A stretch of 64,000 bases of DNA. Origin: Mesorhizobium sp. Pch-S. GTDB lineage: Bacteria; Pseudomonadota; Alphaproteobacteria; Rhizobiales; Rhizobiaceae. Both the position numbers and the translations under genes were made by a program. Shown here one piece after another: positions 17,433 to 25,623 of the stretch (position 1 is its first letter; every line of letters starts with the position of its first letter). The stretch is taken from the NCBI RefSeq assembly GCF_004136315.1, contig NZ_CP029562.1, positions 2,108,001-2,172,000 on the forward strand, given 5' to 3'. The notes under the pieces are model-generated. The model saw only the letters and a list, made by a program, of their open reading frames with translations, searched no databases and had not been told where the DNA came from.

Positions 17433-19859
17433 ATGCGCTCTCTTCGCTTGGCCGCTTCGGCCGCCCTGCCTTACGCCTTGTCCGTCCTGCTTGCCGGTCC
17501 GGCACTCGCCGACATGTCCACTGCGGTGCGCTCCGACACCTATCCGGTAAAGGGCCTCGACCAGCCGGCCGAAATCCTGATCGACCACTGGGGCATCGCC
17601 CACATCTACGCCAGGAGCAACCGCGACGCGCTTTTCCTGCAGGGATACAACGCCGCCCGCGACCGCCTGTGGCAGATCGATCTGTGGCGCAAGCGCGGAC
17701 TGGGCCGGCTGGCGGAGAGCTTCGGCGAAGATTTCGCCGAGCGGGACCGCGCTGCCAGGCTTTTCCTCTTCCGCGGAGACATGGACACGGAATGGGCATC
17801 TTACGGCCCGAACGCGAAAAGCTTTGCGCAAGCCTTCGTCGCCGGGGTGAACGCTTATGTCTCGGAAGTGCTGGCCGGCTCCAAACCGCTCCCGATCGAA
17901 TTTTCGCTGAGCGGGTCAAAGCCGGAGATCTGGGGTCCGGAAGACGTGGTGCGGATCCGCAGCCACGGGCTGACGCGCAACGTCTCTTCGGAAGTGAAGC
18001 GCGCCCTGGTGACCTGCAAGGCCGATATCGATGCAGACCGCCTGCGCAGCAAATTGGAGCCGGATTGGAAGCCCGAGGTGCCGCAAGGCTTGGACCCCTG
18101 CATCATTCCGGCCGATGTGCTGAAAGACTATGACTGGGCGACCGATTCCGTCGACTTCAGCCCACCCAAGAAGAAGGCGGAACTCTACGATCCGCAACCA
18201 TTCCTCGACAGGGCCGACGGCACGGTCGACACCATCGGTTCGAACAATTGGGTGGTTGCTCCTGCGCGCACCGCGACGGGACGGCCGATCCTGGCCAACG
18301 ATCCGCATCGCGCCCATAGCGCGCCGTCGCTGCGCTACATCGTGCATCTCAACAGCCCCGAAATGTCGGTGGTGGGTGCCGGCGAACCGGCGCTGCCCGG
18401 CATCTCCATCGGTCACAACGGCACGATCGCCTTTGGGCTGACGATCTTCAACGTCGACCAGGAAGACCTCTACGTCTACGAGACCAACCCCGACAATCCC
18501 AACCAGTACAGATACAAGGACGGCTGGGAGGACATGAAGACGGTCGAGGAAACGATCGCGGTTCGCGACGGCGAGCCGCGCAAGGTCTCGCTCAAGTTCA
18601 CGCGGCACGGACCGGTCGTGAAAACGGACGGCGAAAACCACCGGGCGTTCGCGGTGCGCAGCGTCTGGATGGAGCCGGGGACCTCAGCCTATTTCGGTTC
18701 GTCGGACTATATGACGGCGAAAAACTGGAACGAATTCCTGACAGCCATGAACCGCTTCTATGCGCCTTCGGAGAATCAGGTCTACGCCGACACCCAGGGC
18801 AATATCGGCTGGGTGGCGGCAGCCATGACACCGGCACGCAAGAACTGGGACGGCCTGCTGCCGGTGCCTGGCGACGGCCGCTACGAGTGGGGCTTTCTGA
18901 AACGCGACGACCTGCCCAGCGTCTACAATCCGGCCAAGGGCTGGTTCGCCACCGCCAACCAGATGAACCTGCCGGAAGGTTATCCGGTGAAGGAGCGCAA
19001 GGTCGGCTTCGAATGGGCCGACCCTTCACGTTATGAACGGATCGCGCAGGTTGTCGCCGCCAACGACAAGGTCACGCTGGCCGATTCGATGAAACTTCAG
19101 AACGACGATGTGAACCTGTTGGGTGAACGGGCCGTCAAACTTCTCAAAGCGGTCGAGTTGCCTGCCGATGCCTCCACCGAGGTCAAGCAGGCCGCGGAGA
19201 TGCTGAGGACCTGGAACGGATCCAACGACATCGACAGCGCTCCGGCTGCGCTCTACGAAATGTGGATCAGCCAGCACCTGCCCAAGGCGCTGATCGCGCG
19301 TGTCGTGCCGGAAGTCGCCCGCAAGACGATCGGCAAAGGCAGCGGGACCGCAACCATCGACATGCTGGAGGCGGCAGACGAGCGCCTGGGGAAAGACCCT
19401 CAGGCGACGAGAGCCGCCGTGATTTCGGAAAGCCTTGCCTCGGCCGTCGCGGCGCTGAAGGAACGGCTCGGAAATGACATGGACAAATGGCGCTGGGGCG
19501 ACCTGCATCGCGCCGTTTTCAACCATTCGCTGTCGCCGACCGTCTCGAAGGCAATGCAGGAGCAACTCACGGTCGGCCCCTGGGCAATGTCCGGTTCGTC
19601 AACGACGCCTCATGCGGCAAGCTACAATCCGGACTTCACGCTCATGTCCGGGGCATCGTTCCGAATGGTCCTCGACGTCGGCGGCTGGGACAACAGCCGT
19701 GTCATCAACACGCCGGGTCAATCGGGCGATCCGTTCAGCCCGCACTACAGGGATCTCGCGCCGCTCTGGCTCACCGGCGACTACGTGCCGCTGCTCTACT
19801 CGCGCGAGGCGGTCGAAGGTGGGGCTGCGACGCGGATCTCGCTGACGCCGGGCAAATAG
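17433..19859 (+). CDS. Penicillin/acyl-homoserine-lactone acylase family protein, periplasmic Ntn hydrolase
   Basis: 808-residue precursor of the peptidase S45 family. A Sec signal peptide ends near GPALA|D (residue 26). The alpha chain holds WGIAHIYARSNRDALFLQGY and the beta chain should start at the autocatalytic serine 270 in GSNNWVV, the hallmark of the family. C-terminal parts include SGSSTTPHAASYNPD. ATG 17433 was chosen over ATG 17430 because GGAGG at 17424-17428 is better spaced. Members hydrolyse penicillins, cephalosporin side chains or AHL signals (PvdQ/QuiP/AiiD types). The neighbouring LuxR-type gene makes signal degradation plausible, but specificity cannot be read from sequence. 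Confidence 0.88.
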   Translation: MRSLRLAASAALPYALSVLLAGPALADMSTAVRSDTYPVKGLDQPAEILIDHWGIAHIYARSNRDALFLQGYNAARDRLWQIDLWRKRGLGRLAESFGEDFAERDRAARLFLFRGDMDTEWASYGPNAKSFAQAFVAGVNAYVSEVLAGSKPLPIEFSLSGSKPEIWGPEDVVRIRSHGLTRNVSSEVKRALVTCKADIDADRLRSKLEPDWKPEVPQGLDPCIIPADVLKDYDWATDSVDFSPPKKKAELYDPQPFLDRADGTVDTIGSNNWVVAPARTATGRPILANDPHRAHSAPSLRYIVHLNSPEMSVVGAGEPALPGISIGHNGTIAFGLTIFNVDQEDLYVYETNPDNPNQYRYKDGWEDMKTVEETIAVRDGEPRKVSLKFTRHGPVVKTDGENHRAFAVRSVWMEPGTSAYFGSSDYMTAKNWNEFLTAMNRFYAPSENQVYADTQGNIGWVAAAMTPARKNWDGLLPVPGDGRYEWGFLKRDDLPSVYNPAKGWFATANQMNLPEGYPVKERKVGFEWADPSRYERIAQVVAANDKVTLADSMKLQNDDVNLLGERAVKLLKAVELPADASTEVKQAAEMLRTWNGSNDIDSAPAALYEMWISQHLPKALIARVVPEVARKTIGKGSGTATIDMLEAADERLGKDPQATRAAVISESLASAVAALKERLGNDMDKWRWGDLHRAVFNHSLSPTVSKAMQEQLTVGPWAMSGSSTTPHAASYNPDFTLMSGASFRMVLDVGGWDNSRVINTPGQSGDPFSPHYRDLAPLWLTGDYVPLLYSREAVEGGAATRISLTPGK

Positions 19860-19992
19860 ACCGGCCGATGCAGGCGGGCATCGTTGCCTGCCTTCCGCTC
19901 CGGACAGATCCTGCTGTCCGGAGCCACAGCATCAGGTTCGATCCGGCAGAATGCGGCGTGCAGGAATTCAGTTTATTTTGGCAGCCGCATAA

Positions 19993-20016
19993 CGATACTA
20001 TGATGTTAAAGTATCG
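19993..20016. promoter_or_regulatory. Inverted repeat before the LuxR-type gene
   Basis: CGATACT (19993-19999) and AGTATCG (20010-20016) are perfect 7-base arms around ten bases, ending 28 bases before the chosen LuxR start. It could be an autoregulatory lux-box-like site or an mRNA hairpin covering the leader. The role is inferred from position only. Confidence 0.35.
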
Positions 20017-20044
20017 CCGCGACAGGGGAACGGAGAGGCCGGAA

Positions 20045-20743
20045 ATGGCCGATCCGTCGATCGGGCCAACGCTCATGCATTTCGACAGGACAGCTTTCGG
20101 AGACCAGTTCCTCACAGTCGTGGCGGCGGCAATGCCGCTTGTCGGCTGTTGTTTCTATCGCGTCGAGGACGGCAGGCATGTCGTCGACCATCGACTGTCG
20201 GGCCTCTCGCCCTACTGGCTGAACCGCTACTACCACCGCTTCTGGCGTTTCGATCCGCTGCATCCCGAACGTGTCGACCAGGCTGGCATCAGGCTGCGCT
20301 CGGTGACGCGCGAGACCGCGCGGCGCGATGCCGGTGCGCCTGAATATTTCGAGCAATTCCTGGTGCCGCAGAACACGGTGCACCAGACCGAGCTCTACTT
20401 CCATGCCGGATCGCGGATCGTGGCAGGCGCCTCGCTGCTGCGCAGCGAACGCAACGGGCCCTTCACCTCCGACAACCTCACCTTCCTCGACAGGCTGGTC
20501 GGTTTCGTCGAAGACAGTGTGCTCACCGATGAGGACGAAACGTCAGGGCTGGATATCCCCGGGTTGACGCCGCGCGAGCGCGAGATCGCCAATCTCGTCG
20601 GCGCCGCCATGTGCAACAAGGACATCTGCCGGCGGCTCGACATCGAACTGCCGACGGTGAAGACCCACATCAGCCGCATCCTGGTCAAGGCCGGCGTGCG
20701 CAACCGCGCAGAGCTGATGAAGAAGCTGCACGGCCGCGGCTGA
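20045..20743 (+). CDS. LuxR-family transcriptional regulator (orphan type)
   Basis: 232 residues. The C-terminal GerE-type helix-turn-helix is clear: LTPREREIANLVG, then DICRRLDIELPTVKTHISRI. The N-terminal 150 residues look like a sensory domain but I do not see the full set of conserved aromatic residues of AHL-binding LuxR proteins, so it may sense another ligand. ATG 20045 follows GGAGAGG at a six-base distance; upstream ATGs at 20000 and 20003 are possible but lack a site. No luxI-type synthase gene is present in the window. It sits between the acylase and the nitrilase-family gene. Confidence 0.82.
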   Translation: MADPSIGPTLMHFDRTAFGDQFLTVVAAAMPLVGCCFYRVEDGRHVVDHRLSGLSPYWLNRYYHRFWRFDPLHPERVDQAGIRLRSVTRETARRDAGAPEYFEQFLVPQNTVHQTELYFHAGSRIVAGASLLRSERNGPFTSDNLTFLDRLVGFVEDSVLTDEDETSGLDIPGLTPREREIANLVGAAMCNKDICRRLDIELPTVKTHISRILVKAGVRNRAELMKKLHGRG

Positions 20744-20919
20744 CGCCAACACGGCGTCGTACTTCGGTATGATAGCCCCGGCCCGCCAAGTCTCCCTATC
20801 CTGCCGGTTCCTGCAGACGCCCGGGAGGAACGCGGCATTCGAGGGAGATGGCTCGGCCCGCGCCGATGCCTGCCCCTGCAACGTCGCACCTCCAATCGAC
20901 CATTGGAGTATCGACCGGA

Positions 20920-22109
20920 ATGGCCCCTCGTCCCGCCTATGTCGCGCCCTACATGGCGATCGGCCTTTCGACCATCGTCACCGGCGTCGCGCAGCGCAAG
21001 CACATCCGCCACAATCTGGAGACGATCGAGGAAGCCATCCATGCCGCCGTCTCGATCTGCGCCATCAATGCGCCGATCCGCGTTGTCGCGCTGGCCGAAG
21101 GCGCGCTGACCGGCTTCACCGACGAGATCTTCGACGTGCCGCATGTCACCGCGGCGCGCGACATCTTCATCGACCTGCCCGGCGAAGAGACCGAGGCGCT
21201 CGGCAAGCTCGCCCGTCACTACGACACCTACATCATCGGCCAGTGCAAGGCGCGCTGGCCCGACGTGATGGAGGACCGCTTCTTCAACACGCTGTTCGTG
21301 ATCGACCGCAAGGGCAAGCTCGTCCACCGCGCCGCAAGAACCACATCTGGTGCCGCGAGCGCAGTTGCACGCCGCATGATATCTACGACCGCTGGGTCGA
21401 GCTGTTCGGCGACGGCTTGGAGGCCTTCTATCCGGTGCTGCGTACTGACGACATCGGCAACATCGGCACCATCTGCTGTTCCGACGGCGAGTATCCGGAA
21501 GCGGTGCGCGCGCTCGCCTTCGGCGGCGCCGAGGTCGTCTATCGTCCTTCGGAGGCGATGCCGATGACCGGCTCGTCCTATCCCGGCGGCGGCAGCTGGA
21601 TGATCCAGAACCGGGCGCATGCCGATTTCAACAGCGTCTACATGCTTTGCCCCAACATCGGGCCGGTCTACCTGTCACCGAGTTCGCGCCATCCGATCGA
21701 CATCGCCGGCGGCAACAGCCACATCGTCGACTTCCGCGGCAACATCAGCTCCTATTCGGCCAGCGGCGCCAACACCATGGTGGCCAGCCTGATCGACATC
21801 GAGGCGCTGCGGCAGTTCCGCGCCATGAACCTCAATTCGAACTGGCTGAAGGACCTGCGCACCGAGCTGTTCTCCAGGATGTACGAGAAGCCCATCCACC
21901 CGCGCAATCTGTGGCTGAACCGCGACCCGGAGCGCCATGCGACGGTGGACGAGGTCTATCGCGACAACATCGCAAGGCTGGTCGAGCGCGGCACCTGGAC
22001 CCTGCCGGCGCACGAGGTGCCGGGCGCGCGCTACACGCCCGCGCCTTCGGACGGCAATGATGATTGGGCCGCCGCACAGGCCATGTGGGCGCCCTGGAAC
22101 GAGGACTGA
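20920..22109 (+). pseudogene. Nitrilase/amidase-family hydrolase with an internal frameshift
   Basis: Carbon-nitrogen hydrolase homologue split between two frames. The first frame runs from MAPRPAYVAPYMAIG through the catalytic glutamate segment VVALAEGALTGF to KLVHRAA; the second continues as KNHIWCRERSCTPHDIYDRW through the catalytic cysteine segment GTICCSDGEYPEA to the stop at 22109. The change of frame falls at about 21335: restoring one C in GCCGCAAG would give GCCGCCAAG and a continuous HRAAKNHIW. Everything else is well kept, so this is either a recent mutation or a sequencing error. The start is uncertain (20848 or 20866 also in frame). Related enzymes hydrolyse amides or nitriles. 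Confidence 0.75.
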
Positions 22110-22192
22110 TCAGAAAATACCGGACCAGCCGCCCCAAAGCATAACCAATCAGGGAACAGGCGGCGGTCCCATCAAAACAAGGGAGGCTATCG

Positions 22193-22678
22193 ATGCACTT
22201 TTCCAATTCCGGCCCGCTGTCGCGGTTCGCCAGATCATTCATCCTGCCGGCGGCCATGGCGCTTGTCGCAGCAACCGCATCGGCAACGGCTGAAAACGCC
22301 GCCAGGCCAGCCGGCATCGTCGGCACATGGGTGGTCAAGGCGGTCGATGCGCCGTTCACCCATCACATGTTCGTCTTCAATGCCGACGGCACCATGCAGC
22401 AGGCCAATCCGGATTTCGGCAACCCCGACAACAGCGACAGCGACGGCAAGGGCATCTGGGCCGAGAAGGACGGCAGGGTCATCGGCAAATTCGTCGAGGT
22501 GACCGCCGACCGCAACACCCACAAATTCGTCAGCCGCGGCGAGATCTCCTACGAGATCGACCTCGCCGGCGACGCGTTCACCGGCACGGCTGCGGCACGT
22601 TTCTACGATGCAGACGACAAACTGCTGCGCGGTCCATTGCCGACACCCCTGGAGGGCAAGCGCGTGACCCTGCCGTAA
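22193..22678 (+). CDS. Small secreted protein of unknown function
   Basis: 161 residues with a signal peptide (hydrophobic AMALVAATASATA, cleavage near residue 33) and a strong GGGAGG ribosome-binding site. The mature part is rich in beta strands: GTWVVKAVDAPF, HHMFVFNADGTM, GRVIGKFVEVTAD, ISYEIDLAGDAF, GTAAARFYDAD, resembling lipocalin-like or ligand-binding beta barrels. I do not recognise a named family. It lies between the nitrilase-family gene and an APC permease on the same strand and may bind their substrate in the periplasm (inference). Confidence 0.7.
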   Translation: MHFSNSGPLSRFARSFILPAAMALVAATASATAENAARPAGIVGTWVVKAVDAPFTHHMFVFNADGTMQQANPDFGNPDNSDSDGKGIWAEKDGRVIGKFVEVTADRNTHKFVSRGEISYEIDLAGDAFTGTAAARFYDADDKLLRGPLPTPLEGKRVTLP

Positions 22679-22733
22679 GAGCGGGCGCGGCTTGCCTTCC
22701 CTTTTTCGTTTCACGTCAGCCGGACCAAACGCC

Positions 22734-24134
22734 ATGTCTTCCACCAACACCGCGCCAAGGCGCAGCCTGCATTCCTTCGATATCTTCTTTCTCGTCGTCG
22801 CGGCCGCCGCACCGCTTGCCGCCGTGGCCAGCAACGGAGCGCTCGGCGTCCTGATGGGCAACGGCGTCGGCATGCCGGGTTCCTACCTGCTCGCCGGCCT
22901 CGTGCTCATCCTGTTTGCCATCGGCTTCATCCGCATGAGCCCGCATGTGAAACACTCCGGCGCTTTCTATGCCTATGTCAGGCATGGCCTGGGGCCGCTT
23001 GCCGGCGGGGCTGCGGCTTTCGTGGCCATCGTCGTCTACGGCATGATGGTTATCGGCAGCGTCGGCGGCTTCGGTTTCTTCGCCAGCGTGTTCTTCGCAG
23101 AGAGCCTCGGCATCGACCTGTCGTGGAAGGTCTGGGGTGCGATCTGCCTGGTGATCACAGCCATCGTCGGCTACCGCGAGATCACGCTCGGCGCCCGGCT
23201 GCTCGCGGTGTTGCTGACGCTGGAAGTGCTGATCCTGGTCGTGCTGACGGTGGCCGTACTCGCCCCGAGCAGCCCGGCCCAGGTGACCTTCGGCTCATTC
23301 AGCCTGCCCAACGTGCTCAGCGGCTCGTTCGGCGTCGGCCTGATGTTTGCCTTCGTCTCCTTCCTCGGCTTCGAATCCGCCGCCATCTACAGCGAGGAAG
23401 CGCGCGACGGACACCGCACGGTGAGCCGGGCGCTGATCACCGCCGTGGTCTTCATCGCCCTCTTCTATGCCATCACCATGTGGGCCGTGGTGCTGGCCTT
23501 CGGCGAAGACAAGGTCGTGGCCGCGGCCAGCGAGAACCCGGGCACGCTGGTGTTCCGTGCCTTCGCGCAATACACCCACCCGGTGTTCCTGGTGGCGGTG
23601 CAGTTCCTGATGGTGACGAGTGCGCTCGCCGCGACGCTCGCCCTGCACAATGCCGCGTCGCGCTACCTGTTTGCGCTCGGCCGCGAAGGCATGCTGCCCG
23701 GCGTGCTCGGCAGCCTGCATGCACGCGTGCAGTCGCCGCATGTCGCCAGCATCACCGTCACGGTGGTGTCGTCGATCGCGGTGGCGTTGTTTGCGATTGC
23801 CGATGCCGACCCGCTGATGACCCTTTTGTCCAGCACGTTCGGGCTGGCGGCACTCGGCATCATCATCCTGCAGGCGGTGACCTCGCTTTCGGTGGCGGTC
23901 TTCACGTGGAAGAACCGCGACCGGGAAGCCGGTTCACTGGTCCAGCTGCTGATCGCCCTCGTCGCCACCATCGGCCTGGGCACGGCAGCCCTTCTTGTGA
24001 TGAAGAACTACGCGACGTTGACCGGCAGCCTCGGCGTGCTCGACTATGCGCCCTGGCTGCTGCCGATCGCGGCAGTGCTCGGCATCTTTGTCGCGATGCG
24101 CTCCGGACAGGCAAGGCAGCTGTCCGAAGCATAG
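22734..24134 (+). CDS. APC-superfamily amino acid/amine permease
   Basis: 466 residues with twelve predicted membrane spans. The first span region SFDIFFLVVAAAAPLAAV and the ISGAFYAYVRHGLG-like segment (HSGAFYAYVRHGLG) are typical of the amino acid-polyamine-organocation family. ATG 22734 was chosen as the first after the upstream stop; the ribosome-binding site is weak. It ends the plus-strand run LuxR, nitrilase-family, secreted protein, permease, so it probably imports the amide or amine handled by that cluster. Substrate unknown. Confidence 0.85.
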   Translation: MSSTNTAPRRSLHSFDIFFLVVAAAAPLAAVASNGALGVLMGNGVGMPGSYLLAGLVLILFAIGFIRMSPHVKHSGAFYAYVRHGLGPLAGGAAAFVAIVVYGMMVIGSVGGFGFFASVFFAESLGIDLSWKVWGAICLVITAIVGYREITLGARLLAVLLTLEVLILVVLTVAVLAPSSPAQVTFGSFSLPNVLSGSFGVGLMFAFVSFLGFESAAIYSEEARDGHRTVSRALITAVVFIALFYAITMWAVVLAFGEDKVVAAASENPGTLVFRAFAQYTHPVFLVAVQFLMVTSALAATLALHNAASRYLFALGREGMLPGVLGSLHARVQSPHVASITVTVVSSIAVALFAIADADPLMTLLSSTFGLAALGIIILQAVTSLSVAVFTWKNRDREAGSLVQLLIALVATIGLGTAALLVMKNYATLTGSLGVLDYAPWLLPIAAVLGIFVAMRSGQARQLSEA

Positions 24135-24180
24135 GTTTGCAGAGCGCTGCGGGACGACTCGGTCGGTGCGACGCGAAGAG

Positions 24181-24352
24181 CCCCTCTCCGTCTCGGCAAC
24201 GGCGGCTTTGCCGCCGGAGCCGAGCCACCTCTCCCCGCCCTTCGGCAGGGCGAGGAATCGCGGTTGCAGCGCCGGCACCTCTCCAGCTTGGGTTCCTCGC
24301 CCCCATGAAGTGGGGGAGAGGTGGCTCGGGCAGAGCCCGAGACGGAGAGGGG
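24181..24352. repeat. Family D nested palindromic repeat (MITE-like), copy 1
   Basis: About 172 bases. Terminal arms CCCCTCTCCGTCTCGGC (24181-24197) and its near-perfect complement at 24336-24352 enclose a second perfect 17-base pair, CCGAGCCACCTCTCCCC (24220-24236) with 24313-24329. The whole could fold into one long hairpin. It fills most of the 246-base convergent gap between the permease and the amino-acid binding protein. No transposase or target-site duplication is obvious. Confidence 0.7.
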
Positions 24353-24380
24353 GCATGACGCTATGTGTGGTTGTCTCTGT

Positions 24381-25394
24381 TCAGCGCAGCGGCGGAGCGT
24401 ACATCAGACCGCCGGCATTCCACAGCTTGTTGATGCCGCGGTCGATCTTGAGCGCGCTCGACTGGCCGAGATTGCGTTCGAATATCTCGCCGTAATTGCC
24501 GACCTTCGAGATGATGTTGTAGGCGAAACGCGGATCGAGCCCGAGCTGCTTGCCGTTGTCGCCGTCGACGCCGAGGAAGCGCTTGACCGCCGGGTTGGTG
24601 GAGGTCAGCCCGGCCTCGGCCGTGGCCTGGGTGACGCCCAGCTCTTCCGCCTCGAGCAGCGCAAACAGCGTCCAGCGCACGATGTTGAACCACTTGTCGT
24701 CGCCCTGGCGCACCGCAGGTCCGAGCGGCTCCTTCGAGATGATCTCCGGCAACACGGTATAGCCGTCCGGGTTGGCCAGCTTGAGGCGCTGCGCATAGAG
24801 TGCCGAGGCATCGGTGGTGTAGACATCGCAGCGCCCGCTGTCGAAGGCCTTGATGATGCCTTCGGCGGAATCGACCACCACTGGCTCATACTGCAGCTTG
24901 TTGGCGCTGAAATAGTCGGCGGTGTTCTGCTCCGTCGTCGTACCCTGCTCGGCGCAGACGGTCGCGCCGGAAAGCTTCAGGGCGCTGTCGACATTGAGGT
25001 CCTTGCGCACCATGAAACCCTGGCCGTCATAGTAGGCGGTGCCGACGAAGTGGATGCCGATGCCGGCATCACGCGACAGCGTCCAGGTGGTCTGCCGCGA
25101 CAGGAGATCGACAGTGCCGGACTGCAGGGCGGTGAACCGCTCCTTGGTCGACAGCGGCACGTAGCTGACCTTGTCGGCGTCGCCGAGCGCCGCGGCGGCA
25201 ACTGCCCGGCAGAAGTCGATGTCGAAGCCGTGCCATTTGCCGGCATCGTCCGGTGCCGAAAAGCCGGCAACGCCCTGGCTGACGCCGCAGGTGACGGTGC
25301 CGCGCTGCTTGATCGTGTCGAATGTGTCGGCCTTTGCCGGTACGGCAACTGCCGTAGTCGCCAGAAACGCTGCTGCTAAAAGACGTGTCTTCAT
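24381..25394 (-). CDS. Polar amino acid ABC transporter periplasmic binding protein, AapJ/BztA-like
   Basis: 337 residues. Signal peptide MKTRLLAAAFLATTAVAVPAKA and GGGAGGAG ribosome-binding site support ATG 25394. The mature protein matches the general L-amino acid binding protein pattern: GKWHGFDIDFCRAVAAAALGD, LLSRQTTWTLSRDAGIG, CAEQGTTTEQN, GRCDVYTTDAS, KEPLGPAVRQGDDKWF and GNYGEIFERNLGQ (each cited in part). Unusually, no permease or ATPase gene lies beside it; it is followed upstream by the kinase/M23/aminotransferase fusion gene on the same strand. It may feed a transporter encoded elsewhere, or act as a dedicated scavenging protein for the fusion enzyme's substrate. Confidence 0.88.
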   Translation of the reverse strand: MKTRLLAAAFLATTAVAVPAKADTFDTIKQRGTVTCGVSQGVAGFSAPDDAGKWHGFDIDFCRAVAAAALGDADKVSYVPLSTKERFTALQSGTVDLLSRQTTWTLSRDAGIGIHFVGTAYYDGQGFMVRKDLNVDSALKLSGATVCAEQGTTTEQNTADYFSANKLQYEPVVVDSAEGIIKAFDSGRCDVYTTDASALYAQRLKLANPDGYTVLPEIISKEPLGPAVRQGDDKWFNIVRWTLFALLEAEELGVTQATAEAGLTSTNPAVKRFLGVDGDNGKQLGLDPRFAYNIISKVGNYGEIFERNLGQSSALKIDRGINKLWNAGGLMYAPPLR

Positions 25395-25416
25395 GGTCTC
25401 CTCCCTGTTATTCTGA

Positions 25417-25516
25417 GCAATTCCAGGAAAAGTGTGAAACGGTTTTCCGTCCGGAATTGCGTGAAATAAAAAAATTGGTGCGTTTCCGCGTTTCCGTGAA
25501 AAACGGAAACGCTCCA
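25417..25516. repeat. Family A composite palindromic repeat (RIME-like), copy 1
   Basis: About 100 bases with two palindromes: GAGCAATTCC..GGAATTGCG around AAACGGTTTTCCGT, then GCGTTTCC..GGAAACGC. The first part matches 45620-45668. The two-palindrome layout resembles the RIME-type mosaic elements known from rhizobia; that name is a likeness, not a database match. It lies upstream of the amino-acid binding protein gene. Confidence 0.65.
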
Positions 25517-25623
25517 ATGCAAAGCCTCTCCTGACGCCGGCGTGAACACGCCGGCGTTGATTCAGTTTCCTGTTGTGAACTGCCCGGCGACCGATCCGCC
25601 GGGTAAGTTTCTCCGTGAGGCAG

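Noticed and set aside
20848..20919. Earlier start for the nitrilase-family gene at 20848
   Set aside because: The ribosome-binding purines touch the ATG and the extra residues are low-complexity; not excluded, but ATG 20920 precedes the first recognisable family sequence.
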